64,000 bases of DNA from Stomorhina lunata (Eukaryota > Arthropoda > Insecta > Diptera > Rhiniidae): the NCBI GenBank assembly GCA_933228675.1, contig OW121741.1, positions 59,128,037 to 59,192,036 on the forward strand, read 5' to 3'. The notes below the pieces were generated by a model. It saw only the letters and a program-made list of their open reading frames with translations. It did not search any database and was not told the origin of the DNA. A program made the position numbers and the translations under genes. Below are positions 1-10,745 of the stretch, piece after piece. The stretch's first letter is position 1, and each line of letters begins with the position of its first letter.

Positions 1-562
1 TTTAAAGTCAGCTGTTTCAATCAGCTGTTATTAATAAACATATAAATTGTTGCTTATTAACGCCAACATTTTTGATGCTGTTTAATGTTAAAGAAAAGCT
101 GTTAAGAATAGTGATTTAGAAAAGTGTATTAAAAAATTGTTTCTTTATATAAATCGAAAATTATAATTAAAGAAAATATAATATAAGAATATAACAACAA
201 ATATAATTTAACTATATGATTTGGCTGCTCAGCAGACGACCAGCTTCTTTTGATAGTAGTATGTATTCATTCAGTAATATTCATATATCATCAAAATAAA
301 TAAAAATGTATTTAAAATAATAATTATTTTTAATATTTTACTCAAGTTGTTCTTAAAATTTACAACAAAAATAGTTTTTGGCTTGTTTTTTTTTCTATTC
401 TTTTTTGTGTTTTTCTCTTATTTTGACAAAGTTGCCACATAACTTTACCGTGGCTTAAACTAAGTTAGTGAATCACATAGTGGTTAGTGCAAACATCAAA
501 ATGTGTTGTTAATGGTAGAACATTTTGAAAGTTTTAAAAGTTAGTGAATCGCACTACAGGAG
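1..562. repeat. Dispersed repeat, copy A (partner at 58018-58577)
   Basis: This stretch is repeated in the same orientation at 58018-58577 with only scattered differences and small indels. Similarity stops at the motif ACAGGAG in both copies; beyond it the flanks differ (AGATG here, GCCAAC there). The left end of this copy may lie outside the window. It holds a small inverted motif, CAGCTG TTTCAAT CAGCTG, near its left end and two related words, TTAGTGAATC, near its right end. No coding potential is visible. It could be a solo LTR or a non-autonomous DNA element, but no target duplication can be tested here. Confidence 0.8.
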
Positions 563-769
563 AGATGATTATTGAAAAAGCAAAATTTTTACATGCTGAA
601 TTAAACATTAATTCCGAGTGTCGCACAGTGGTTTACGGACGCTTTTTTTTGGAAATAATTCTGTAACTTTTGAACGACTCGAGATATTTGAATGAAATTT
701 GTCATTGTGATAGTCAAGGAGTATTCGAGTCGGTTTTCAAAAGCACTGGTCCACGAGGGGTCGGGAGAG
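563..769. other. Flank left of the long inverted repeat
   Basis: No gene is seen. At 624-631 lies CACAGTGG, which contains a heptamer like those at Transib/RAG-type termini and could be the true left end of the element at 770-3998. The matching right end would fall inside the N gap, so this cannot be tested here. Confidence 0.3.
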
Positions 770-3700
770 TGATTGATGGACCTTCAAAGTTGGTCACATC
801 GGGTGTTCGACTTTTTTAAAAATTCGCCAAAAATCCATTTATGGATAGATTGAAAAGAAATTTTAAACTTAAATTGTCTTTGAGAAGTTCTACAAAAAAT
901 ACGCTTACATGTGTAGGTTATCTCCTTTGGATTTCGAGATATTTGGGTAAAAAGGAATTTTTGGGTTGATTTTTTACCTATGTTTTTAAGCTTTTTTTGA
1001 TCTGGTGGACGCATCTGAGGACCAAAAATTTTTTAAGAATATTCGTTAAATTTGTAATCAAATTCTATAAAATGTTTGTGCTAGTCGGTTGTAGATATCT
1101 TTTTTTTTAATTTTTTTTAATTTTTCCTTAAAAGTTAGCTATATTTTTTCACTAATAAAAAAATATTTTCTTAAGAAACATAAAAAGATTTTTAAAGCTT
1201 TTCAAAGAAAACATAATGAGAATGCGTATAAAAAAATTCTTGCTAATTCGACTTTTGGTCCTCGCACATGCCCTCTCCAAAATGCCAATTTGTGAAAAAA
1301 AAACTTCTCAAAAGGCAAAGCACCGATTTGAAAAAAATTACAATGTTTATATTTTCTGACATATCTGTTATTGATTAGAAAAGTTTTTTCTGAAACGCGC
1401 TGCAAATATAGGCAGTGTTGCCATATTTGTAAAAAAAACTCATTTTTTAAAACCCCTTTTTCCCGAGTTGGGAATTGGGGAATTTTTCAGTTAAAATTGG
1501 GAATTTTTTTTAGTCTATTGCCTTTAGATCTTTTTGATCTATATAACTACAAAATTTCATTGTGATATCTTTATCCATGTCATTTCTACAAAATATCAAA
1601 TATTGAAATTATTTTCCTTAAAAAAGTAGAAAAATAATATTTTTTTGTTTTACGATACAAAGTGTAAAAAGATTAACTCACCTCAAAAAGATTTTTACAT
1701 ACTGTTCATCTCCTGGTCTTTCCCGATCCAATGATACTAAACACGTACATAAAGCTATAATACATAGCCTTTAAAAGCTCTGAAAACTTTGCCTCCCATA
1801 GCAATTTTAAGCAAAATATTGGAGTATTGGAGAGTAATGTGTGCAAATAAAGTTAATAGTGCACAGTTGTATTAACTCTGCAATTTCTAAACTACAAGAC
1901 GGATTTTGACAAAATTTGGAACGTCAATAGAAGACATGTGAGGCTTTTAGATCAATGTTTAAGAACGTATTTGTTGGTAGCACAGTGGGCTCTACAGTGG
2001 GAGAAAGTTGCCTACCTCGGCTATATAGAACCTTTGGGTCCGTATAACTTTCGCCAATTGAGTCCGATCTAAAAGACTTTTATGTTTTCGAAAACTTCTT
2101 AAAAAAATTAAGAAAAAATTAGTTTACGAGATATTTGAATCCAATTTTTTTTTTTTTTTTGCTTTTTATGGTATGTCTTCTGGCCTTTTTTTACCTATTA
2201 ATCTTTCGTCGTACTACGTAAAATTTTTAAAAAATACTGCAAGATTGCTAATAAATTTCTAAATGAACTGGAAGAAAAATGTTTTTTATTTTGTAAACTT
2301 AATAACACAGACAAATTCTTCAAAGTTTGTGTACCGAAAAAAGCGTGAAAAATTATTTTTTTTTTTTTCAAAAAAAGTAATATTATTTTTTCAATATTTT
2401 TGAAAAATTTTTTCAAAAGACTCAATTCGTTTTTTACATTTTCTAAAAGGCTGGACTTAAGGGATCAGTATAAACTATATTTCTAAAAATTTTGGACATG
2501 CACCCTACAACCAGCGGTAGTCGAAAATCAGTCATTTTTTAACAAAACTTGTGTTCTTTGTGACTGCAAACAAATTGTTTATTTTATTTCAAAACTTTTT
2601 AACAAAATTGTATTAAGTATAATGTTCTTAAGATCTGTGCAAAAATCTGATAGAGCCCGGCTATTAATCGGGTCACACAGGCCGCTTTTCTAAACAAACT
2701 CAAATTTGCGAAAAGCATACACTTCCGTATTCAAAACTTTTAATTTACATTTCAGAACTTGTTTCGAAATTTATATTTCTGCTTTTCGCATACACAGGTC
2801 CATACTATGTACAAAAATAGTCGTAATACCTTGTTTAGTTTTAGAGATTTTTGCGAAAAATTACAAAGTAATGTTAAAAAATTATATTAAAATTTTACGG
2901 AATCAAATATCTCTTAATCTATAAGAGATACGGTAGTAAAGTAAGCATGTTTTTTTCTTAATTTTTTAAGAAGTTTTCGAAAACAATCTTTTAGATCGGA
3001 CCCAATTGGCGAAAGTTATACGGGCCCAAAGGTTCTATATACCCGAGGTAGGCAATTTTCTCCCACTGTAGAGCCCACTGTGATACCGACAAATACGTTC
3101 AAATATTATAAATATTATAAATATTATTTTTCTACTTTTTTAAGGAAAATAATTTCAATATTTGATATTTTGTAGAAATGACATGGATAAAGATATCACA
3201 ATGAAATTTTGTAGATATATAGATCAAAAAGATCTAAAGGCAATAGACTAAAAAAAATTCCCAATTTTAACTGAAAAATTCCCCAATTCCCAACTCGGGA
3301 AATAGGGGTCTTAAAAAATGAGTTTTTTTTACAAATATGGCAACACTGCCTATATTTGCAGCGCGTTTCAGAAAAAACTTTTCTAATCAATAACAGATAT
3401 GTCAGAAAATATAAACATTGTAATTTTTTTCACATCGGTGCTTTGCCTTTTGAGAAATTTTTGTTTAAACTAAATTGTTTTTTTACAAATTGGCATTTTT
3501 TGGAGAGGGCATGTGCGAGGACCAAAAGTCGAATTAGCAAGAAATTTTTTTTATACGCACTCTCATTATGTTTTCTTTGAAAGGTTTTAAAAATCTTTTT
3601 ATGTTTCTTAAGAAAATATTTTTTATTAGTGAAAAAATATGGCCAACTTTTAGGGAAAAATTAAAAAAAAAGCGAAATTTTTTTTAAGTTTCAACTTTGA

Positions 3701-3998
3701 ATATTTTTAACTTTCAAACGAAAGAAGATATCTATAACCGACTTGCACAAAAATTTTATAGAATTTTATTACAAATTTAAAAGCTTAAAAACATAGGTAA
3801 AAAATCAACCCAAAAATTCCTTTTTACCCAAATATCTCGAAACCCAAAGGAGATAACCTACACATGTAAGCGTATTTTTGTAGATCTTCTCAAGGACAAG
3901 TTTAAAATTTTTTTTCAATCCATCCATAAATGGATTTTTGGCGAATTTTTAAAAAAGTCGAACACCCGAGGTGACCAACTTTGAAGGTCCATCAATCA
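770..3998. mobile_element. Long inverted-repeat (foldback-like) element, non-coding
   Basis: Positions 770-2119 and 2950-3998 are reverse complements of one another, with about 830 bp of A/T-rich spacer between them. A 64-codon frame at 1371-1565 (+) reappears almost unchanged at 3196-3390 (-), which confirms the inversion and argues that the frame is not a gene. The left arm carries about 300 bp (roughly 1640-1945) missing from the right arm, where a triplicated AAATATTAT word sits instead. Both arms contain a CACAGTGG or CCACTGTG motif beside the words CTCTACAGTGGG or CCCACTGTAGAG. The right arm runs directly into the assembly gap, so the outer end is unknown. It is best described as a foldback element or a non-autonomous DNA transposon with very long inverted repeats. 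No transposase is seen. Confidence 0.7.
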
Positions 3999-4198
3999 NN
4001 NNNNNNNNNNNNNNNNNNNNNNNNNNNNNNNNNNNNNNNNNNNNNNNNNNNNNNNNNNNNNNNNNNNNNNNNNNNNNNNNNNNNNNNNNNNNNNNNNNNN
4101 NNNNNNNNNNNNNNNNNNNNNNNNNNNNNNNNNNNNNNNNNNNNNNNNNNNNNNNNNNNNNNNNNNNNNNNNNNNNNNNNNNNNNNNNNNNNNNNNNN
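3999..4198. other. Assembly gap (200 N)
   Basis: Exactly 200 undetermined bases, the round length of a scaffolding gap. It separates the right arm of the inverted repeat from the 21-bp satellite and probably reflects collapse of one or both repeats. Confidence 0.97.
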
Positions 4199-4314
4199 TC
4201 TATAGAAAAAAATACTTTTTCTATAGAAAAAATTACTTTTTCTATAGAAAAAATTACTTTTTCTATAGAAAAAATTACTTTTTCTATAGAAAAAATTACT
4301 TTTTCTATAGAAAA
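4199..4314. repeat. 21-bp palindromic satellite, left block
   Basis: About five and a half units of the same 21-bp satellite as 8159-10745. Each unit is the 16-bp perfect palindrome TTTTTCTATAGAAAAA plus the 5-bp linker ATTAC; one unit here has the ATAC variant. The block is cut at its left by the N gap and at its right by the DINE-like element, so this block and the larger one were probably one array before that insertion. Confidence 0.92.
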
Positions 4315-5344
4315 CAAGTAAGAGTGGTATATTCGGCTTTGCCGAATCTTGGATACCCTTCACCAATGGTGCTGCAAAAGTACTTAATGTAATTCCAAGC
4401 AAAATTTGGTTATACTAGTATTATATGCAAAGAATCTTTAAAATTAAGAGTCGGAAAAAGAAAAGCTTTTCGGTGGCGTCATCATCTAGAATAGTTATGC
4501 ACCCAAAGGTTAGGTTGGGCAGGTGGCTGGTCTAGGGAAGCTTCACTTGGGTTCTAAAGTGGTCCCTTTGTGAAAAATAATGATTACTAGACTACAAGTA
4601 GAGAATGCATATTTAAGCCAGCCAGTAGCTTCGAAATAAAATAGACACATATTTTACGAACATTTAATAAAGTTCGATAGACCAGATAAACCATGCAGAA
4701 AAGATGCTTCAAAATGTAGATGCCCTTACATTTGCAATAGCACATCGATTTGATGAAGTTTAAGTATTCTGGCATGCAATCCAAAAACACAGTGCCCAGT
4801 GAGGGTTGTGTGCTTTAATTCATACGAATTGTCCAACTATTAAAAGTTAATGATTAAATAGTTATGTAAAACTCTGAACTGATTTAGGTCAAAGCTTTAA
4901 CAATGATAAGCCTTAAAATTATAGGGTATACACTCTTAGTTTTAGATACATACGTGAAATATATAGCTTTTGAATGGATGGATATCAGCTTTGTCGGAAA
5001 AGTTATTAAAGATTTACTTATTAATCTAAAGTTAGTTAATTAATTAAAATGAACACTTCATCAATAATATTTGGGATGTATTGTTCTTTCGACCTGTCCG
5101 ATGGATGTTTGGAAAGTTTTGCTCTAGTTCCTTGTGCAATTTTAATGTGATTTAATTTATCAGCATTAAATCGATTCCCGGTCGGGGTTATATGGGAGAT
5201 TTCACTAAATGTGAGTAGAGCTCGCCCATTTTCAATATCGAACTTTTCAAGAGATCAGAAATACTTTTGTCAAATGTTGTCCCTCTAGAAAGTTTATTTT
5301 AGGCGCTATTGCCCTGAATATAAATATTGTACAACGTCTTTATA

Positions 5345-6610
5345 TCGGGTGTTTTTTATTGAGGTATAGAACTTTAAGTTGGCATCACTTTTTTAACTGG
5401 CGGCCATTTTGTCAGCTGTCAAGTGATTAATATTTAGTTTGGTTTGCCATTTCATCATGAACAGGTTGACAAAAGAACAACGCTTGCAAATCGTGCAAAT
5501 TTATTTCGAAAATAATGGTTCAGTTCGCGAAGTTTACCGCAAGCTCCGTCCATTTTATGGTCGACATAATCGTCCATCAGAGCAATTAATTCGGTTAACC
5601 ATGGATCGTTTTCGCACTACGTTTACTCTATGTGATAATACGCATCCGCAGCGACGTCGAACAGTGCGCACCGAAGAAACAATTGCTCCTGTAGAGCAAA
5701 GTGTTGAAGAGGACCCGAATGCATCGATTCGCCACCGCGCACAGCAATTGGAGCTTTGTCCATCAACTTTATGGAAGATTTTGCGCAAAGATCTTGGCTT
5801 GCGACCTTACAGGATCCAGCTGGTGCAAGAATTATAGCCGCGAGACCATGCAATGCGTCGTGATTTTGGTGTATGAGATTGATCTCGATGCTGATTTTCA
5901 TCGCAAAATTTTGTTCAGTGATGAGGCTCATTTTTGGTTGAATGGCTACGTCAACAAGCAAAATTGCCGCATTTGGAGTGAAGAGAATCCACATGAGACC
6001 CTTGAGACGCCATTACATTCACAAAAACTGACTGTTTGGTGTGCTCTATGGGCTGGTGGAGTCATTGGGCCATACTTCTTCCGAAATAATGCTGGAGAGT
6101 CAGTTACCATAAATGGAGACCGGTATAGAGCCATGATAACCGACTATTTTGTTCCTCAATTGGATGGCATGAATGTGGATGAGTTGTGGTTCCAACAAGA
6201 CGGCGCTACATGCCACACAGCGCACGTCATAATTGATTTATTGAAGGAAACATTCGATGAGCGCATAATTTCGCGGACCTGTCAATTAGCTACCAAGATC
6301 GTGCGATTTGACACCACTGGATTATTTTCTTTGGGGATATGTGAAGTCGCTCGTCTACGCCAACAAACCAGAAACGTTAGGCGACTTGGAAGCCAACATA
6401 CGGCCCCATATGCTCGAAAAAGTAGTTGAAAATTGGACCTGTAGAATTGGCTTTATTCGAGCCAGCCGCGGCGGCCACATGCCCAAAATCATATTTAAAC
6501 ATTAATGGCATAAAATTATCCTTCCAATAAAGCCAAATTGATGGACATTAAAACGATTTTCTTGTGTTTTATTTCAATTCGCAATTCTATACCTCTAAAA
6601 AAACACCCAT
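5345..6610 (+). mobile_element. rosa-like (DD41D) mariner, defective
   Basis: This is a 1266-bp insertion inside DINE-like copy 1. The uninterrupted site in copy 2 (about 42190-42205) and in the fragment at 60175-60185 reads TTTATACTAAATG. Here that site is split with a duplicated TA (5343-5344 and 6611-6612), the tc1/mariner signature. The ends are imperfect inverted repeats of about 27 bp: the left begins TCGGGTGTTTTTTATTGAGG, and the right, read inwards, begins ATGGGTGTTTTTTTAGAGG; both continue into GGTATAGAA. The encoded transposase resembles the rosa group known from tephritid flies. It is inactive because of at least two frame disruptions and a stop codon. Confidence 0.88.
5457..6505 (+). 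pseudogene. Mariner (rosa/DD41D-type) transposase pseudogene
   Basis: The transposase would cut and rejoin element ends at TA sites. The ATG at 5457 opens MNRLTKEQRLQIVQ, a helix-turn-helix N-terminal domain. The frame runs through PSTLWKILRKDLGLRPY and meets a TAG at about 5835. After a frame change near 5860-5880 the catalytic part continues with ILFSDEAHFWLNGY (first Asp) and WFQQDGATCHTAH (second Asp). A second frame change lies between about 6270 and 6305. The last part reads DLTPLDYFLWGYVKS, where the Asp before YFLW is the third catalytic residue, and ends GGHMPKIIFKH at 6505. The spacing of the second and third Asp fits about 41 residues, as in rosa elements, but the exact count is blurred by the frameshift. 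All three acidic residues are present, so loss of function comes from the frame breaks. Confidence 0.9.
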
Positions 6611-7125
6611 TACTAAATGTCATCATCTTATTTTAGGCGAAGTTATACGGGATCAATTGTCAAACGTGAACGGATTTCTCCCAATTGCAATTAAAAAATT
6701 TAAATTTTCGTTGATATGTGAGATACTTACATACGTAGGTTTTGAACGGATATCATGTAGTTAGCTGCATTTTTGTACTTCCTAGGAAGATTACCTATAA
6801 TTTGATATATAATACATTCTCAAATGTTATCATAATGTTCAAAAGTCAGACACAAAATTAATGCAGAGTGTCTGTCTGCTAAAATCAGATTTGTGGAGCT
6901 CCTGGATTTTACACAAAATTTCAGGATATTGTCCCACCCTGAATTTTATCTTTGTCGATCAAAACACCATCGCTTAAACGCTAAATTATATCTACCACAA
7001 ATTACCGAATGCATCAGGATTTAGGTAATCCCCTGCGAAAGACGCTATTAAATTTCATCAAAATAAACACCTGAGATATCGACAAAACAGGAGCTCCAAA
7101 AACTTGACTACAACAGAAAAAATTA

Positions 7126-7213
7126 CAGACAAATAGACGGACGGACAAAAAACAGACGGACGGACAAACAAACAGACGGACGGACAGACAGACAGACAAA
7201 CAGACGGACGGAG
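7126..7213 (+). repeat. (GTCY)n-type microsatellite, inner
   Basis: Tetranucleotide tract of GGAC, AGAC and related words; read on the other strand these are GTCC and GTCT. It is one of two such tracts in the DINE-like element. The matching tract in copy 2 is at about 41576-41660. Confidence 0.85.
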
Positions 7214-7972
7214 GTCGCAAAATCGATTCACCTGCCGATTCTGAGTTGATCGGTACAGTTTGAATGGTATTCGTAATCAGATTTGTGAAGTATAGATTTT
7301 AGAAAATCCTCACACAAAGAACGATGTCAAATTTCATCACAATCGGTCCATAAACACCTGAGATATCGCTGAAACAATACTTACAAAATGTAAACAAAAT
7401 TTCTTAGACACGTACTTTGGGCAATTTGCTGTACATCAAATGCAGTGTTATGGCGATATCTCAATTGTTTATGGACCGCTTTTGATAAAATTTAATAACG
7501 TACTTGGCGGGGGAATTTCCTAAAATCTGATATAAAATTTATGTAGGTCCGTGCTAAAGGAGGATGGTTTTTCCTATTTCTGCATTTCATTTTTTCAACA
7601 AACATTCTCTAATGCGAACTTTGGGCAATTTGCGATACATCAAATTCAGTGTTTTGGCGATATCTCAGTTGTTTATGGACCGATTTTCATAAAATTTTAC
7701 AGAGTGCTTTGGGAAACTATTTCCTACAATCTGATATATAACATATTATCACATGTACACCAGGAGTATCTTTTTTCTCTTGTTATTTAAAAGTGTGTTT
7801 CAATCAAAAATTTTCAAATTTTCGTCTAATTTTTGGTATTTTTTCGATATTTTCGGTGTTTATAAACCGATTTTAATGAAATTTAATAGCGTTCATTGCG
7901 GGAGAATTTCCTAAAATCTGATATATAATTTATGTAAGTCCATCCTCCAGGGGCTTCAGAAACTTGATTTCA

Positions 7973-7991
7973 ACAGACAGACAGACAGACG

Positions 7992-8023
<32 letters not shown>

Positions 8024-8028
8024 GACAT
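7973..8028 (+). repeat. (GTCY)n-type microsatellite, near the 3' stem-loop
   Basis: AGAC/GGAC tetranucleotide run about 100 bp from the terminal stem-loop. Counterparts are at about 40981-41010 in copy 2 and 18270-18302 in copy 4, with different unit counts, as expected for a slippage-prone tract carried by a mobile element. Confidence 0.88.
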
Positions 8029-8129
8029 CGCTTAATCGATTCTCCTCCCGATTCTGAGTCGATCGGTATAATTTTTATGGGGTCTACGATCACTAATAAA
8101 AAAATTACAAACGGAATCACAAACTTATA

Positions 8130-8158
8130 ATACCCTTTCACCTATTGGTGAAGGGTAT
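8130..8158 (+). other. Terminal stem-loop of DINE-like element
   Basis: ATACCCTTTCACC, loop TATT, then GGTGAAGGGTAT: a 12-bp stem with one bulged T. The copy at 40875-40903 has the same stem with the bulge on the other arm. Its outer arm equals the subterminal 12-mer near the opposite end of the element. Helitron-type elements use a 3'-terminal hairpin as the end-of-transfer signal; that role is inferred here from position. Confidence 0.75.
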
Positions 8159-10745
8159 AAAAATTACTTTTTCTATAGAAAAAATTACTTTTTCTATAGA
8201 AAAAATTACTTTTTCTATAGAAAAAATTACTTTTTCTATAGAAAAAATTACTTTTTCTATAGAAAAAATTACTTTTTCTATAGAAAAAATTACTTTTTCT
8301 ATAGAAAAAATTACTTTTTCTATAGAAAAAATTACTTTTTCTATAGAAAAAATTACTTTTTCTATAGAAAAAATTACTTTTTCTATAGAAAAAATTACTT
8401 TTTCTATAGAAAAAATTACTTTTTCTATAGAAAAAATTACTTTTTCTATAGAAAAATTTACTTTTTCTATAGAAAAAATTACTTTTTCTATAGAAAAAAT
8501 TACTTTTTCTATAGAAAAAATTACTTTTTCTATAGAAAAAATTACTTTTTCTATAGAAAAAATTACTTTTTCTATAGAAAAAATTACTTTTTCTATAGAA
8601 AAAATTACTTTTTCTATAGAAAAAATTACTTTTTCTATAGAAAAAATTACTTTTTCTATAGAAAAAATTACTTTTTCTATAGAAAAAATTACTTTTTCTA
8701 TAGAAAAAATTACTTTTTCTATAGAAAAAATTACTTTTTCTATAGAAAAAATTACTTTTTCTATAGAAAAAATTACTTTTTCTATAGAAAAAATTACTTT
8801 TTCTATAGAAAAAATTACTTTTTCTATAGAAAAAATTACTTTTTCTATAGAAAAAATTACTTTTTCTATAGAAAAAATTACTTTTTCTATAGAAAAAATT
8901 ACTTTTTCTATAGAAAAAATTACTTTTTCTATAGAAAAAATTACTTTTTCTATAGAAAAAATTACTTTTTCTATAGAAAAAATTACTTTTTCTATAGAAA
9001 AAATTACTTTTTCTATAGAAAAAATTACTTTTTCTATAGAAAAAATTACTTTTTCTATAGAAAAAATTACTTTTTCTATAGAAAAAATTACTTTTTCTAT
9101 AGAAAAAATTACTTTCTCTATAGAAAAAATTACTTTTTCTATAGAAAAAATTACTTTTTCTATAGAAAAAATTACTTTTTCTATAGAAAAAATTACTTTT
9201 TCTATAGAAAAAATTACTTTTTCTATAGAAAAAATTACTTTTTCTATAGAAAAAATTACTTTTTCTATAGAAAAAAATACTTTTTCTATAGAAAAAATTA
9301 CTTTTTCTATAGAAAAAAATACTTTTTCTATAGAAAAAATTACTTTTTCTATAGAAAAAATTACTTTTTCTATAGAAAAAATTGCTTTTTCTATAGAAAA
9401 AAATACTTTTTCTATAGAAAAAATTACTTTTTCTATAGAAAAAATTACTTTTTCTATAGAAAAAATTACTTTTTCTATAGAAAAAATTACTTTTTCTATA
9501 GAAAAAAATTACTTTTTCTATAGAAAAAATTACTTTTTCTATAGAAAAAATTACTTTTTCTATAGAAAAAATTACTTTTTCTATAGAAAAAATTACTTTT
9601 TCTATAGAAAAAATTACTTTTTCTATAGAAAAAATTACTTTTTCTATAGAAAAAATTACTTTTTCTATAGAAAAAATTACTTTTTCTATAGAAAAAATTA
9701 CTTTTTCTATAGAAAAAATTACTTTTTCTATAGAAAAAATTACTTTTTCTATAGAAAAAATTACTTTTTCTATAGAAAAAATTACTTTTTCTATAGAAAA
9801 AATTACTTTTTCTATAGAAAAAATTACTTTTTCTATAGAAAAAATTACTTTTTCTATAGAAAAAATTACTTTTTCTATAGAAAAAATTACTTTTTCTATA
9901 GAAAAAATTACTTTTTCTATAGAAAAAATTACTTTTTCTATAGAAAAAATTACTTTTTCTATAGAAAAAATTACTTTTTCTATAGAAAAAATTACTTTTT
10001 CTATAGAAAAAATTACTTTTTCTATAGAAAAAATTACTTTTTCTATAGAAAAAAATACTTTTTCTATAGAAAAAATTACTTTTTCTATAGAAAAAATTAC
10101 TTTTTCTATAGAAAAAATTACTTTTTCTATAGAAAAAATTACTTTTTCTATAGAAAAAATTACTTTTTCTATAGAAAAAATTACTTTTTCTATAGAAAAA
10201 ATTACTTTTTCTATAGAAAAAATTACTTTTTCTATAGAAAAAATTACTTTTTCTATAGAAAAAATTACTTTTTCTATAGAAAAAATTACTTTTTCTATAG
10301 AAAAAATTACTTTTTCTATAGAAAAAATTACTTTCTCTATAGAAAAAATTACTTTTTCTATAGAAAAAATTACTTTTTCTATAAAAAAAATTACTTTTTC
10401 TATAGAAAAAATTACTTTTTCTATAGAAAAAATTATTTTTTCTATAGAAAAAATTACTTTTGCTATAGAAAAAATTACTTTTTCTATAGAAAAAATTACT
10501 TTTTCTATAGAAAAAATTACTTTTTCTATAGAAAAAATTACTTTTTCTATAGAAAAAATTACTTTTTCTATAGAAAAAATTACTTTTTCTATAGAAAAAA
10601 TTACTTTTTCTATAGAAAAAAATACTTTTTCTATAGAAAAAATTACTTTTTCTATAGAAAAAATTACTTTTTCTATAGAAAAAATTACTTTTTCTATAGA
10701 AAAAATTACTTTTTCTATAGAAAAAATTACTTTTTCTATAGAAAA
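8159..10745. repeat. 21-bp palindromic satellite, main block (about 123 units)
   Basis: This is an uninterrupted array of roughly 123 units of 21 bp. Every unit contains the perfect palindrome TTTTTCTATAGAAAAA plus the linker ATTAC. Variant units have ATAC, ATTGC, ATTAT or TTTAC linkers, or CTCTATAG, TGCTATAG or CTATAAAA cores. One unit near 9500 is 22 bp. Because 21 is a multiple of three and two of the three phases lack stops on each strand, frames of up to about 870 codons appear on both strands (heptads FSIEKIT and FFYRKNY on plus, FSIEKVI and FFYRKSN on minus). I regard these as artefacts. The array ends within a unit at 10745, where a truncated gypsy element begins. Confidence 0.97.

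Larger units (their letters stand above)
4315..8158 (+). mobile_element. DINE-1/Helentron-like non-autonomous element, copy 1
   Basis: The element begins CAAGTAAGAG and ends in a stem-loop at 8130-8158. The same sequence occurs inverted at 40875-43235, again from 43605, and in pieces near 16503-18822 and at 60119-60422. It shows a short hairpin near the start (ATTCGGC TTT GCCGAAT), the 15-mer ATACCCTTCACCAAT near both ends in inverted orientation, two (GTCY)n-type microsatellites, and several diverged internal units around the words CGATATCTCA, ACCGATTTTGAT and AAATTTAATAGCG. Subterminal inverted repeats, a 3' stem-loop and a GTCY microsatellite are the described hallmarks of Drosophila DINE-1 and mini-me elements. 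It sits inside the A-run of one satellite unit without a clear target duplication, as expected for Helentron insertion. It has no coding capacity of its own; a mariner is nested at 5345-6610. Confidence 0.75.

Noticed and set aside
1371..1565. 64-codon frame repeated at 3196-3390 on the other strand
   Set aside because: It lies within the non-coding inverted repeat and differs by indels outside the frame; no family resemblance.
3949..4402. Frames of 116-136 codons across the N gap
   Set aside because: They consist mainly of undetermined residues and satellite.
7014..7220. Frame rich in SVCLSVCLSVR and similar peptides (also at 7956-8141, 18271-18465, 41513-41722)
   Set aside because: Translation of (GTCY)n microsatellites within the DINE-like element.
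8159..10745. CRISPR-like array of short repeats
   Set aside because: Units are contiguous with no unique spacers, the unit is 21 bp, and the setting is a fly genome.
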